A DNA stretch of 64,000 bases from Tetradesmus obliquus (taxonomy: Eukaryota > Chlorophyta > Chlorophyceae > Sphaeropleales > Scenedesmaceae), in NCBI GenBank assembly GCA_030272155.1, contig CP126200.1:2976001-3040000 (forward strand), in the 5' to 3' direction. Shown here piece after piece: positions 1 to 12,766 of this stretch. Made by a program: the position numbers and the translations under genes. Position 1 is the stretch's first letter; the number at the start of each line of letters is the position of its first letter. A model generated the notes under the pieces. It searched no databases. It was given only the letters and a program-made list of their open reading frames with translations, and was not told where the DNA came from.

Positions 1-1876
1 TGGATGTGTCGGTTACAGATGCAGACGTGCTGCTGCTGCAGGGCCAGGCAGCACTGCGCGGCAATCAGGTGGGTTGGGTGGCTTTGTGCAGTGTGCTTAG
101 GGACAAGCGATATGGAGGAGCGCAACATTTGTTGCAGAGCCAAGCAGCACAGGGACTGACAACAGGCTTCAAGCACAGCATTTAAAGGCATGTTGTGGAT
201 GCTGTCCTGAGCGGCATGCATCATGTACTGTGCCTGCTATGTTTTTGCTTGCACACCACATGCGCACACTGCGCAGACATGTGCTGGGGCAGCAGGGCGC
301 AACGTGCTTGCCTTCGCAATGATCAGCACACGCAGCCAGCTTACATGCAGCACACATGCACATGTACATAAATTCGTCCTTTCACATGCATATGCGCCCG
401 CAACATGCTGTTGTGCAACTGCTGCTTGCTGGCGCGCAGGGCAGCGGCAGCGTGGTAGCAGGCTACAAGCGCGTGCTGTCACCAAACGACGAGTTGGAGG
501 CACATGCAGTGCTAGGCCTGCGCAGCTTGCTGCAGCTGACCAGCACGCGCCGCTTGGGGCACTACACAACAGCAGCAGCCACTGGCAGCTACTCCTGGGA
601 TCAGGGCATGGGCCTGCAGCTGACAACCAGCAGGCAGCTGACACACAGCAGCAGCGCATCACTCACGTGGGTGGTGGGCCCACCCAATGCATCAAGCATG
701 GGCATCAGCATCAGCCACAGGGGCAGCAAGTACGTCATAACAGGCAAGATTGACCTCGGGCTTGTTACAAGCCTCAGCAGCAGGCTCACGTACCTGTTAA
801 ATGACAACCTGTCACTGAAAATAACAGGGCGCATCGGCACCAGCGGGGTAGATGCAGAGCTAGGGCTGGCCAGGAAGTTTAGCCCCACCAGCAGCTTGTA
901 TGCAGGCTCAGCAGTGAGCCTGCAGGGTGGCACAGCATTCAAGGTGCGCTACAGCCGCGCAGGTCAGGTGTTCGAGTTCCCGATCCTGCTAACGGGGGAT
1001 TGCAGGGATTGGGAGGTGCTGGCAGCTGCCAGCATTGTGCCACCCCTTGCCAGCTTTCTGCTTATGCGATACGTGGTGGGGCCGCTGAAGCGCTGGCAGC
1101 GGCGGCGAGCAGAAACAGCGGCACGCAGCGAGCATGCAGAGCAGCTGCGGCGAGAGGCCAACAGGGCAGCAGCGGAGCGCGCGCTGCTGCAGCCGGTGGC
1201 TCGGCGTAAGGCAGCAGCGGAGGCTGCTGCTGGCGGGCTGGTGATACTGGAAGCAGTGTATGGGCTACTGCATGAGTATCGGCTGGTGCGCGCGCAGCAG
1301 GGGCAGAGCAGCAGCAGCGAAGCAGCAGCGGGTCCCCAGCGAGACCAGCAGCGGCAGCAGCAGCAGCAGCAGGAGCAGCACAGAAAGCAGGAGCAGCAAG
1401 CGAAGGCGCAGCAGCAAGCCAGCAGCAGTAGCAGCAGCAGCAGCCAAGGGCAGCCGCAGATGAACGGCAGCAGCAGTAGCAGCAGCAGCAGCCCTGCTGC
1501 AGATGCAGCAGCTGGCAGCAGCAGCAGCAGCAGTGAAGGCGATCTGGCGCTGCCACCTCCATGGCTAGATGTGACAGATGCGCTGCAGTACCTGGTGTCT
1601 GGAGGCAAGCTTGAGCTGCATGGTGGCGTGTCAAAGCTGGGGCTCATGGGCTTTGCTGATGTGGCAGAAGGTGACAAGGAGCTGTATGTTGCCTACTGTT
1701 ACAAGCAGCGGCTGTTTGAGAAGGTGGTTGGTGATGCAGATCTGCTGCGGCTGCCCGGTGCTGGCGAGCCAGTGTGCGAGCCAGATGTGGCAGACCGGCT
1801 GTGGGCCAAGTACCGCAGCATGTACCAGCAGCAGCAGCAGCAGCAGCCCCAGCAGCAGCAGGAAGCAGCTCAGTAG
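1..1876 (+). CDS. DNAJC11: DNAJC11/OWL1-like J-protein, 3' part (C-terminal about 500 residues)
   Basis: Two exons are visible: 1-68 (frame starting at base 3) and 440-1876, ending in TAG. The 371-bp intron 69-439 starts GTGGGT and ends GCGCAG, and the frame is kept. The 5' part with the J domain lies outside the window. The first about 180 residues are beta-strand-like (alternating polar and hydrophobic), as in the porin-like middle region of DNAJC11. Then comes a hydrophobic stretch (VPPLASFLLMRYVVGPL), a charged helix (RRRAETAARSEHAEQLRREA) and a C-terminal block DVTDALQYLVSGGKLEL...GLMGF matching the DUF3395 domain of DNAJC11 and plant OWL1. Known DNAJC11 associates with the mitochondrial MICOS/SAM membrane complex; that role here is by family. 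Poly-Gln and poly-Ser tracts are inserted between helix and DUF3395, and the protein ends in a Gln-rich tail. Confidence 0.8.
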
Positions 1877-2519
1877 CTGCAGCACTGTGTTGCAATCAAG
1901 GATAAATCTATGTTTGTGTCTGCGTGTTGCTATTGTGTGTGGTAGCAAACAGCATTATGGGCAAAGCGTGTGGGAGTTTGTGGTGCAAGCAGTAATGACT
2001 TAGTGGCACGACGGTGATGGGATTTTCTTGTCAACTTTGTGTTGAGGTACAGCGTTTGGTAAAGCGCCTGTGGTTAAGAGCTGTTTCAAGCACCATCATC
2101 ATGTGAGAAACCTTGGCCTTGCTGCGACAGCTGCCCTGTATCGCACTGGCTGCTTACGATTCACCGTAGTAACAAATCCACCAAATAAATCCCATGTACG
2201 CTGCTCTTCCTGCTATGGCAGCCAGTGCTTCCATTGAATCAACCATGTCTGATTTCGAACTTCTGTCACAGTGTGTCACTCACACCCACTATGCACCAGT
2301 TCTCTTCATTCGCAAGCAGGGTGAACTTGCAAAGCTCTGTGTAGTGACTGTGAGTAAGTGACGCCGAGACCTTGAAGAGAGGGACAGGGTGACGCTTGCT
2401 ACTGTGATCGCAGCATAGACGAATCTGCCTTCACACCCCGACGTGCTGAACTCGTTTGTAGCTTACGGATGCCTGTATAGCACGAATACAGTCGCCACAG
2501 TCACTGGCCAAGCAGAGAC
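1877..2519. other. Intergenic: 3' UTR of DNAJC11-like gene and 5' flank of NBS1-like gene
   Basis: No reading frame with recognisable protein character was seen. I did not find a TGTAA poly(A) signal of the Chlamydomonas type here, nor an obvious TATA box. Confidence 0.5.
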
Positions 2520-3673
2520 ATGTGGGTGCTGTCTCCCCTGCTGCCTTCTGCCAGCCAGAGGGCTGCAGAGGAAGGGGCCCTGCCGAACCCAGTGCAGTTC
2601 CTGACGTCAGGAAAGATCACTATCGGCCGTCCTGCGAAGAAGGGAGGGACCACAGGCAAGGCAGACATCCTGATCTTCAATGAGAGCAGCGTCAGCAACC
2701 TGCATGCAGTGCTGGAGGTGCAGCCTGCCACAGATGATGGCACACACAGCAAAATCACACTCACAGGTGAGGCATATGCGTGAAACGATTGTATCTTTCT
2801 TACAACGCCGCGGATGCACAGCAGCAGGTGCAGTTGCAAGCAAACAGCACAAACTTTGTGCAGCTGCTCAGCAGCGCACACTGTACTGCCTCCTCTTGCA
2901 GCAAGTATACCCAGCAGGTGCTTGGTCCTTGGTGATTGTTTGAGCAGCGTGCCGGACAGCAGATTACATCCTGCCTGTGTCAGTTTTGTCACCACTCATC
3001 TCAGGCACTGCTGTCGCCTGATACACGAGCAGTGGGACGGACAGCAACCACTTCCTGCATGTGTCAGCAGCAGTTGGTACCTCTCATCTCAGGCGCTGCT
3101 GTTATCTCATTCAAAAGCAATCCCATGTTGACGATCTGCTGCTTCTGTCCTTCGTAACCCAACTCCGCAAATTCCTGTGATACTGCAACAGACTCTGGCA
3201 GCAAGTTTGGCACCTTTGTACGCAGCAGCACCAGCGGCTCACTGGAGCAGCGCCTGCAGCAGCAGCAGCAGCAGCTGCAGCCCAATGACGTCATCCGCTT
3301 CGGCAATAAGATGCGCTACCAGCTGCAGCAAGTCCCCGTCAGCATCTGTCCTGCAAGCAGCAGCAGCAGCAGCAGCAGCGACGCAAGTTTCCTGCAAGCA
3401 GCTGCTGCCTGCAACATCAGCGTTGCCAGCAGCTGCAGCAGCAGCAGTGCAGCTGGCAATGATGACAGCAACACCATGCATGAGGCTTGCCATGTGGTGG
3501 CTTCAGATGGTGATGAACTGAGTCCTGCAAGCTTAGCTGCGCTGCTGCTGAAGCTGCCGCTTGTAACGCCAGATTGGGTGGCTGCAGTAGCTGCTAAGAA
3601 GGTGCATGCCCAGAGCCTGCCAGGTCCAGAGGGCTTCAGCACCAAGCAGCTGCTGCTGCCACAGGTGCCAGGT

Positions 3674-3713
<40 letters not shown>

Positions 3714-6252
3714 TGCTGGATGTTGCAAGGTGGCAGCAGCCGTCGGATGTGCTGCTGCGCGGCTACCAGCTGCTGCTGCCACAAGGCGATGGACAGGTAA
3801 GGGTGGAAGAGACAAGGCACAACAGATTCAGGCACCATTGTAGAGCGTGCAGGGTGCAATGAGCAACACACCAGTACAAATGCCGTTCCTGAATAAAGAG
3901 GTAAATCGAAGTGTGTGGCAACCAACAAAAGCACATAGTGGTGCAACGGTGGGCAAGTTGCCTGCAGCAAGCAAGCTATCCTGCACAAGTGTGCTGTGCC
4001 ATGACTGAACACTGCCGCATCCACCATCTGTGGTTGCCTGTCCGTGCAATGCTTGCAGGACGACCTGGCTGCTGCAGCGAAGGTGCTAGGGGCAGCTGTT
4101 CAGCTGGAAGAGGGCCCTGTGCTGTCCCAAGCACAAGTGGAAGCAGCAGGGTGCAAAGCAGCAGCAGACGGCCATGCACTTGTGCTGGTGCTGTCAGCAG
4201 AACAGGCGGCTTCACTGCAAGTGGCAGTGGTATCGCCGCAGCAGCTGCTGCTTGTGTTGGCAACCGGGGACGCGGCACCCATTACAGCTGCAGCAGAGGC
4301 CCGTCGGGCTGATTTGGCAGCGGAAGCAGCGACGGCAGCAGCGGCAGCAGCAGCAGCAGCACACAGTGCTGATGAGGACGTGACAGAAGCCGAGGAGACA
4401 GAGGAAGGCGATGCTGCGGCTGCCGGCAGCCAAGAGCAGCTGCAGCCAGTGATGCCAGTGGTGCACACCAGGGCTACAAGGCTCAGAGGTATGTGCAGGC
4501 TAGTAGCAGCAGCAGCAGCAGCAGCAGCAGCAAATAGTAGTTTCACGGCTGCTGAGGCGCAGGCATGCTGCACTGCATCAAGAAGCTAGGGGTGCGCCCT
4601 CCTGCTGTCATTACCTCAGCCAGCGCTGGGCCAAACCATGTTCAACACGCCACCATCTTGTGCTATGCCTGCACAGTTGTGAAAAGAGCCCAACAACCCA
4701 GCAGAGGCTTGTCTTCCGAGTGTTCGCTGCCTCCTTTAACAACCTGCTCGCTGCTTTGAGCTGCTGTGAGATTGGATGCTGCTGCCCTGCGCTGCCTGCA
4801 CAAAATTGCTCATGCAGGACCTGCCTCGCCAGCAGCAAAGGGCGCCAAGTCGCCGGCAGCAAAGAGCGCAAAGTCGCCAGCAGCCAAATCAGCCAAGTCT
4901 CCAGCAGCCAAAGCAGCCAAGTCGCCAGCAGCCAAGGTTAAATCGCCAGCCGCAAAAATAAAGTCACCTGCAGGCAAAACAAAGTCGCCGCTGCAGCTGC
5001 AGGAGAGCACACCAAACCGCACGCGTGCCGGCAAGCGGAGCACAGCACTGTTTGAAGCCGATCTGGCTGCAGATGCAGGGCAGGCGATGCAGCCGGCAGC
5101 AGCAGCACCAGCTCCAGCATCAGCAGCGGCAGCAGCAGTGGCAGCAGCAGCGCAAGGCGGCCGCAAGCGGCGGAAAGTGGCAGCAGCAGCTGCATCGATA
5201 GGACAGGCTGGTGATGGGGGTGATGAAGATGCTGTGGTGGACACACCAGCTACAGCTGCTGCTGGCGATGCGGCCGGCACCAGCCAGCAGCAGCTGCAGG
5301 AGCATCAGCAGCAGTGGCATCAGCAGCAGCACCAACAGCAGCCTGACACAGCAGGTGCTGCTGCTGCTGATGCAGAGCCAGTGCAGATCAAGGAGGGCAT
5401 ATATACAGTGGATCTGATTGTGCCTGTGCAGCAGCAGCAGCATCAGCAGCAGCAGGGAGTGCTGCAGACCAGCAGCGTGGGTTCTGGTGTGAACTACAAG
5501 GCCTTTCGGCGAAAGGGGCAGCAGCAGCAGCAGCAGCAGCCATTCGGCGGAACAGTAGCGAGTGGGGCGCCTGTTTGGCAGCTGGTGCCTATTGAGCGAG
5601 ACCTGCAGGGCACAGATACAGATACCTTCCTCAAGTAGGTTTCCCGCTTCAAGCAGGATGGTTTGAGTGCAGCATAGTGATCATATGGTGTGCTGAACTA
5701 GCAGCAGCCAGTGCTGCCAGCCTAAGCAGCTAGGTGGTGTTGTGCAGGCAGCAGCTGCAGCAGCATACGGTTCCTGCCCCGCAGCGTCAGGGCATGCAGC
5801 AGTTCAGCTGCTGAAGTTTAGCATGCATGCAGTGACAATCGCTGTTACATCAACTCCTCACCATGTTATGGACCAAGCACAATCCTGCGCCACCACCAAT
5901 TTTCTCTGTGCTGAGGGCTGCTCCTGCTGCAAATCTGCTGCAACTTTACACCTCCTTCCGCATGCCGCGCACCAACCAGGGCATCCCTGCATGCAGCACT
6001 ACAACTAGTCTGATTACACGCCTGGTCCAGCAATGCTTGAAGGTGCGCAGATTTGCTTCTTTCATGTTACAACTGTCCATCTTTACACTTGCATGTCATG
6101 CACTGCCCTGCATGCCCACCTGCTGCAGGGATGAGCAAGCCCGCCTGGATCGCCTGCGCAAGGCTGATGAGCTGTTCAACGCCAACCTCAAGCCTAAGGC
6201 GGTGAAGGCATCAGCAGCAGCGCAGAAGCGGGCTGTTGGCAGGGCCAGATGA
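2520..6252 (+). CDS. NBS1: NBS1/nibrin homologue (MRN complex subunit), five exons, 740 residues
   Basis: Exons 2520-2766, 3192-3796, 4059-4488, 4818-5634 and 6129-6252; all introns are GT-AG and the sum is 2223 bp, exactly 741 codons. It begins MWVL, like the MW.L start of animal nibrin. The FHA domain (about 1-130) shows GR at 36-37, S..H ending at H62, and SKFGTFV at 86-92. BRCT1 (about 165-225) has the hallmark TPDW (W211); a degenerate BRCT2 follows (about 270-350) after a poly-Gln run. Residues about 430-485 are SPAAK repeats. NYKAFRRK (653-660) resembles the NFKKFKK MRE11-binding motif, and ADELFN (712-717) resembles the ATM-binding LADDLF segment near the human C terminus. The family recruits MRE11-RAD50 and ATM to DNA breaks in the nucleus. 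Exon 4 could instead begin at 4761, also in frame. No in-frame donor follows other than GTAGGT at 5635, which removes a TAG. Confidence 0.87.
3674..3712 (+). repeat. CAG run (poly-Gln) in NBS1 between BRCT1 and BRCT2
   Basis: About 13 uninterrupted CAG codons translate to poly-Gln between the two BRCT-like regions of the NBS1 homologue. It is in frame and should be length-variable between strains. Confidence 0.85.
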
Positions 6253-6836
6253 GCTGCTGCGCCCTGCGAGGGAGCGCCAGTGTGGCAGCATGGCAGCAGC
6301 AAGAGCTCTCGAGATTTGGAGCAAGTGCTGCTGATGCTTGCGGAACTGCTGCTTTCAGCTAGTACTGCAGCTGCGAGTCCTGGCAGGTGCATCTAGTAGA
6401 AGGGTGCGAGGCTTGCCAAAGTACAAGCTGCAACGCAACCAAGGACGAGGCACGAACACAGCAGCACAAGAACTTCGTGGCGAACATGTTGTCCAAGGTC
6501 TGGCTCTCCTCATGTTCAGAGGAGCAGCTAGTCCCGTTGGTTTTGTCCAGTTCTTAAGGATGATCAAGTGCGTGTTCCAGCGCTGCCTGCCAGGCAGGCT
6601 TCCTACGTCGCCCGTTGTCACGTCTGCATAAGTGACATCAGCAGGCTGGTGGAACAGCACTCGAATGACTTATCGTTTCCAGCATTTTCACAATGTTGAT
6701 CACTGCCATACTGTTGAAAAGCTCAGGACGTGCAGAGCAGGCTTTTCGGCCAATGTCCGGTGTATGTAGAAGGGCTCGGTGAAGCTGCTCCTTTGTAGCC
6801 TTGAAAACCCACATGATGATGCCGCAAATACGTTGA
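6253..6836. other. Intergenic: NBS1 3' UTR and 5' flank of CBM1 membrane-protein gene
   Basis: No gene recognised. The short open frames here have no family resemblance. Confidence 0.5.
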
Positions 6837-8167
6837 ATGATAATGAAGGCGATCTGCGCGATCCTCACATGTGTCGGCTTGCTGATCTCGGCAGTAGCGG
6901 ACAATCCGGGCACCCAAAACTCGAGAACCCTATTAGTCACTGCCGATACGGATGAAAAACTATTAATGGGGCAGCAGTGCGGCGACCAGGCTGGACGATG
7001 GGCCGGGAAGGCGTGCGATGCTGGAGCCTGTGTCCGAGTGAACGATTGGTTCATGCAGTGCATCCCCACGGACAATTCAGCGTCCGTGACGCTAGTCCCA
7101 CCCAACGTGTTGCAAGCGTGGGAGGCGTGCAACGCTGCAGACAATCCGAAGGTGAGCAGCAGCAGTCACCCGGCCCTGCATCAGATGCTGCCTGCAGTTC
7201 TAGGCCTTCTACTTGCATGGCAATTTGACAATAACCCATCATACGACGCCCTTCACACGCTCTGCTTGTGTTGTACTGCTGATCATTGCAAGGTACATGA
7301 TGCACATCTACAGTCATCGCCTCAGGCTGCAGCCTGCTGCTGTATGGTACAAGCGCATGCATGCATGCATGCATGCACCTGTTAAACAATGTGAGAGCCA
7401 CTGCAATGCACGAGACACTACACTGCAGCTACCAACCTGCATGTAATGGTTGAAATGTATCTTGTGTTGTGCAGGCTGTTTGCCCGCAAGGCTATACCTG
7501 TGTGCGTATGGATGAGTGGTACTCGCAATGCAGACCCTCACAAACAGAAGTGACAGCTGGATCGGCACCAGCCACACTGCAAGAAGCATCAGCACAGTCT
7601 GGACTGCCTGCGATTCAAGCAGCACAGTTGAGCTTATGGTCACAATGTGGCGGGTTTGGAAGCTGTGGAGGCCATTTCCCGTGCTCTGATACTGCTTGGA
7701 CCATGGTGAGAGCCAGTGACAAGCACTAGCAGGCTTCTGCTTGGTGTGAGTAGCAGCAACCTGTGACAGCAGGGAAATGCTACAACGAGTTGCTTGCATT
7801 GTGTGACATTGTCAGTGCATGCTGCAGCCTGAGTTGGGTTTTGCTGCATGCCATCAGGCTGATAGGCTGACCAGCTGACTCGTTGCTGCCCCTCATGCCT
7901 GATGCTGTTGCGCTGCTGCGGATGCATGATTCAGGCCTCCTGTCCCACTGGATCCTCATGTATGCGTAGTGACAAGTGGTTCTGGCAGTGCCGGCCTGAC
8001 CAGACAGCAGCAGCAACGGCAGCAGCAGCAATAGGCTCAACCAGGATCCTGCATTCATCTCCAGGTGCAGTCAGCAGGCTCGGCCTGTGGCAGCAGTGTG
8101 GCGGCAAGGGTACCTGTGGCGGCAACTCCCCGTGTGCAGACCAAGCATGGGCTACGGTGGGTGGCAC

Positions 8168-8200
<33 letters not shown>

Positions 8201-8910
8201 CACACGTTGCTGCTGCTGCTATCATGCTCCAGCTGCGTCATAGCTGAAACATGTCACTTGCTTGCGTGTTTGCTGCCCAATGTCATCAGCCATCTGCCTC
8301 AACTTCCACACTGATTTATCACATGGTGCATGTGCCAGATGTTGCATGTGGCAGGTGTTGCGCACAAGTCATGTCCTGCGCTGCTGCTGCCAAACAGAGC
8401 GTGACCAGCTGCTGTGCTGCAGGACAGCACGGCAAATACCACTGCGGTGGTCAGCTGTGCACTGCAAGTGTGTGCATCCATAACCCTACTTGTTGACAAT
8501 GCTACCTCACAGGTCTGAGAGTGAAAAAACACTGTGTGTTGCACTCTGCATGTGTGCAGGTGGCCTGCTCTCCGGGCTCTTCCTGTATGCGCAAAAGCGA
8601 GTGGTTCCACCAGTGCAGGCCAGACCAGCCAGCAACAGCAGCAGCTGCTGCAGCTACCCTCACTCTGTGGGCACAGTGCGGCGGCAAGGGCAGTTGCAGC
8701 GGACCAAATGGCCCTTGTGCTGATAACGCATGGACAAAGGGGCCGCAGTGTCCGCTGGGCAGCAGCTGTGTACGGTTGAGTGCATGGTTCTGGCAGTGCA
8801 AGCCAGCATCTGAGGCAGCAAGTACAGCTGGAGTAGCCTCTCCAGTAGGCGTGGCAAAGCAGCAGTCTGGTATTGCAGCAGGTGGTAGCAGGGCAGCACA
8901 GGCTGATGCA

Positions 8911-8943
<33 letters not shown>

Positions 8944-11900
8944 AGTGCAGCTGCTGGTCATGTTGGTGCAACAGGCAAACCGGCAACAGCGGCTGCCGGC
9001 AGTGCGACGGCCAGCAAGTCCGGAACTGAGGCAGCAGCAGGCGCAAAGTCTGTTGCACCTGGTGCAGCAGGAGCAGCAGCAGCTGCTGCTGCTGCTCAGA
9101 AGCATAAGGTTCAAGAAGCTGGTGCCAAACAGAAGCAGCAGCCTCATCTGGCAGGACCTAAGACTGGTGCTGCTGGTGCTCAGGGAGCAGTGCAAACTCG
9201 CAATGTGCCAGGGACAGGTGCCGCAGCCAACAGCACAGCAGCTGCAAAGGCAGCTGCTGCTGCTGCGGCGGCGGCGGCGGCAACGGCCACTAAGAGCAAT
9301 GCTACAGCTCGTGGTGCTGCTACCAAGGCAGTCAATGGTACAGCAGAGAAAGGTCCAGCAGCAGCAGCAGCACAGCAGTCTGGGCAAGCCAATGGTACTG
9401 CTGGTGCTAAATCAAAGGGGACCAAACAGCCAGCTAACAAGGCAGCAGAGCAGAAGGGCCCCAGTGCAAAGAGCACAGAGCCAAACGCAGCCAACGCCAC
9501 TGCTGGAAATGCTACAGCTGAAGGCACCAAGGGCAAGACGCCTGCAGGCAATGCCTCTCAGGCAGCAGGGACTGCAGCTGCTGCTGCACCTACTGCAGAA
9601 CTAACTTTCCCAGGTGCGGCTGCAACGCTGTCTTCTGTGACGTCATGTTTGGTGCTTGGCAACTGTCTTCATGATGTATTGCTGGCACCTGAACTGTTTG
9701 TCAGATATGAGCACCTGCTTGCTTTGATGGCTGTCTCAAAAACCTCCTTGCAACGAAGTGCACACTCATCATGCAACTCCATGGCTGCTGCCTGAAAACC
9801 CTGCTGCAATGCATTTGGGCTTGCGCTGCAACAGGCATGAGCCCTGATCAGTTCCAAGGCGACAGCCCTGCTGCAGCAGCAACACGCGAGGCGGTGTCCA
9901 AGGTTACGGGTGTGCCAGCTGACCAGATCAAGGCCTTTTTTGCAGCGGCACCTGGCAGGCGCCGGCTGCTGCAGCAGGTGAGAGGCGATACATGTAGCAT
10001 ATGACCAAACTTGTCTAGATGGTACTAGGGATTGCCGCCAGTGTTTGTGTTTGGTGTCCACACTTGTACTGGCACTGCATTGGCCTAGGTGTGGTCAAGC
10101 TGCATGCTGCATGCTGCAGTTGTAGCAGCAGGAGGTGTTAAATGACACAACATTGCACTGTACCCGACCCTGTCTGCCTGTAGGCTGGCACTACTGCCAC
10201 CATCACGCTTCCTAACCAGGAGGCAGCAGACAGACTGAAAGCAGCAGCCAACATGGACAGCCCCAACGCCAGCGGCAGCGGCAGCAGCAGCAGCAGCAGC
10301 GGTAAAGCATATGATGGCCCGGGCCTGCTTGAAGCGCTTGAGAGTGCATTCAGCGCTCGCGGCTTACCAGCACCTGACGTTTCAGCTGTGACAATTGGCG
10401 GCCAGAAGCTTGATGTGTCACGCAGAAGAGGCAGCAAGGAGCCAGCAGCAGCAGCAGCAGGCAGTGCAACTGCATCTGCAGGAAAGAGCTCTGACAGCAC
10501 AAGCATCCTAGCTGGCGTCCTGGGAGCTGTTTGTGGCTTGATTGGCTTGATCTGCCTTGCGCTGTATCTTTACTCGGGAAAGCATGGCTCCCTGCCTTGC
10601 CACTGCTGCAAGCCAGTGTATGCGGATGAGACGCATTCTGGCGCAGACAAGAAGCAGAAGCTTGATGCATACAAGCAGCGGGAGCATTCAAGGGAAGCAC
10701 CAGGTGCTGCTGCAGCAGGTGTCGATGAAGCATCAGGGGCAGAGGTGCAGCCAGGTTACTGGCGTGGGAGTTATGGTGTTTACAAAGATGAGAAACAGGA
10801 GATCCAGCCAGCTGCCGTCAGTGACGTTGATACTGGGAGGGATCAGCAAGGCGCAAGGCACTACAACAAGGAGTATGATGTAGCTGCAAGTGAGGAGCTA
10901 GTGCTCAGGAGGTATGAGGCACAGCCTGTTGAGGCGCCTCTTGAAGCAGCAAGGACAGCTGACAGCAACCATACAGGGGCGGCAGCAGCAGGTGTTGGGG
11001 CAGCGGCAGCAGCAGGTGCTGCAGCGGCAGCAGTGGTTAGCAAGAGGGACCAGAGCAGTCTCAGTGACAGGGGTGCAGCCACTGGCACAGTGACCTGGGA
11101 CGCACCCACACCCTCTGCAGGTGGTGAGGCTACTGGATCATTTGCTCGCAAACCAGACTCAGCAACAGCAACAGCAACAGCTCCAACAGCAAATGTGCCA
11201 CCACGGGCTGCTGCTGCTAGCAGCAGCACTGGCACAGCAGCAGCGGCAGCAGCAGCAGCCCCTGCAGCAATGTTTGGTGGGATTGCAGCGAGGATTCGCA
11301 GCTGGAGGAGCATTGACAGCCGCTCAGCAGCAACAGACACCGTGCCATGGGACACACCCACAGCCAGTGTAGCTGGGGCTGGAGCTGATTCCCGAGCTGA
11401 GGCAGATGAAGATGCGTCACAGCACAGCTCTGCAGCGCTTGCAGCAGCAGTTGCAGGGCTAGACGGTGCTGGAGGTGCAGCAGCAGCAGCGCGCAGGGGT
11501 GGAGCAGCAGGCGCCGGCAGCAGCAGTGGTGCTGAGCAGCAGAAGGCGATTCCTGCAAGCAGGCTTGCACGCATGACCAGCGTCGGTGCAACAACAGAGA
11601 CAGTGCCATGGGACACACCCCCTGACAGTGAGGCAGGGGCTTTTGAGCCCCAGCGCAAGGGTTCAGCCAGCAATGCAGCAGCTGCTGCAGCAGCAGCGAC
11701 GGCTGCGGGCGCAGCCACAGCTAGCGCAGCTGCTGCGAGGCTGCGTGCAGCGCAGCGCACTGCAAGCATCGACAGTGCTGGTGCAGCATCTGCTACTGTC
11801 CCTTGGGACTCCCCACCAGACACGCCCACGGCTGCTGAGGCGCGGGCTGGCACAAGCCAGTCAGGGCAGAATAGGCTGGCTAGTGTTGACAGCAGGGACA

Positions 11901-12051
11901 CCGCCAGTAACGTCATGTCATATGACAGAACGGCTGACAGCGAAGCAGGCAGCTCAGTTGCTCTCGCGTCTGCGGCAGCAGCAGCAGCGGGAGGGGCAGC
12001 TACAGCAGCTGCTGCGACAAAGCGCGCTGGCCGCAGCAGCGGAGAAGGTGT

Positions 12052-12090
<39 letters not shown>

Positions 12091-12728
12091 TGCTGGTGGT
12101 GGTGGTTGGGGCACGTGGTTCAGCAGCTGGTGGGCTGACAAGGCAGATGATGAGGACCTTCCTGCAAGCAGGGTGGTGCAGGACAGTGAGCTTGGGCAGG
12201 GGCAGCAAGCCAGCCCCCAGGAGCCATGGATGGACATTGGCCAGCTGAGGTGAGGTTCTAATCATTTGATAGAGGATAGTTACCTGTGGGCCCTGGCACC
12301 ATCTTGGATGGTATCAGCCACAACACGTGGAACACATGGTCTGAGACCAGAAAAGGAGAATCAGTTGGCGGCGAATTTTGCGATGTGTGCTCACTTTCAA
12401 GCGCGCTCCATAGTTGCTCCTAATGGCAAGAGCCAGTCCGGTCAACTCGCCCCGACTTAAAGGGCTTTTGAAAGTGCAGATGTTATGTTTGCCAGGCGCA
12501 CACCATGATTGCAGCTCGGACTTCCAGGTGCTTTTGGCAAATTTCCTGGCCTGCTGCAACTTGCTGCTGCATTGATTGATATCACAGCTTTATTTGATGT
12601 ATGTGTCACCAACATGTGTATGCACTCCTTCTCGTCGCAGGTCCACCTACAGCAGACCGACAACACCAGAAGTGAGCAGGCCAACATCGCCTGTCGGCAC
12701 CGGCCCATCTTCACCTGTGGGCTCCGGC

Positions 12729-12766
<38 letters not shown>

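Noticed and set aside
8299..9387. 362-codon minus-strand frame rich in Cys and Ser
   Set aside because: Antisense of the Ala-rich stalk and CBM1 exons; low complexity only.
10861..12237. 458-codon minus-strand open frame
   Set aside because: Ala/Ser/Leu-rich mirror of the plus-strand exon 6; no domain character, and it arises from GCA/TGC codon complementarity.
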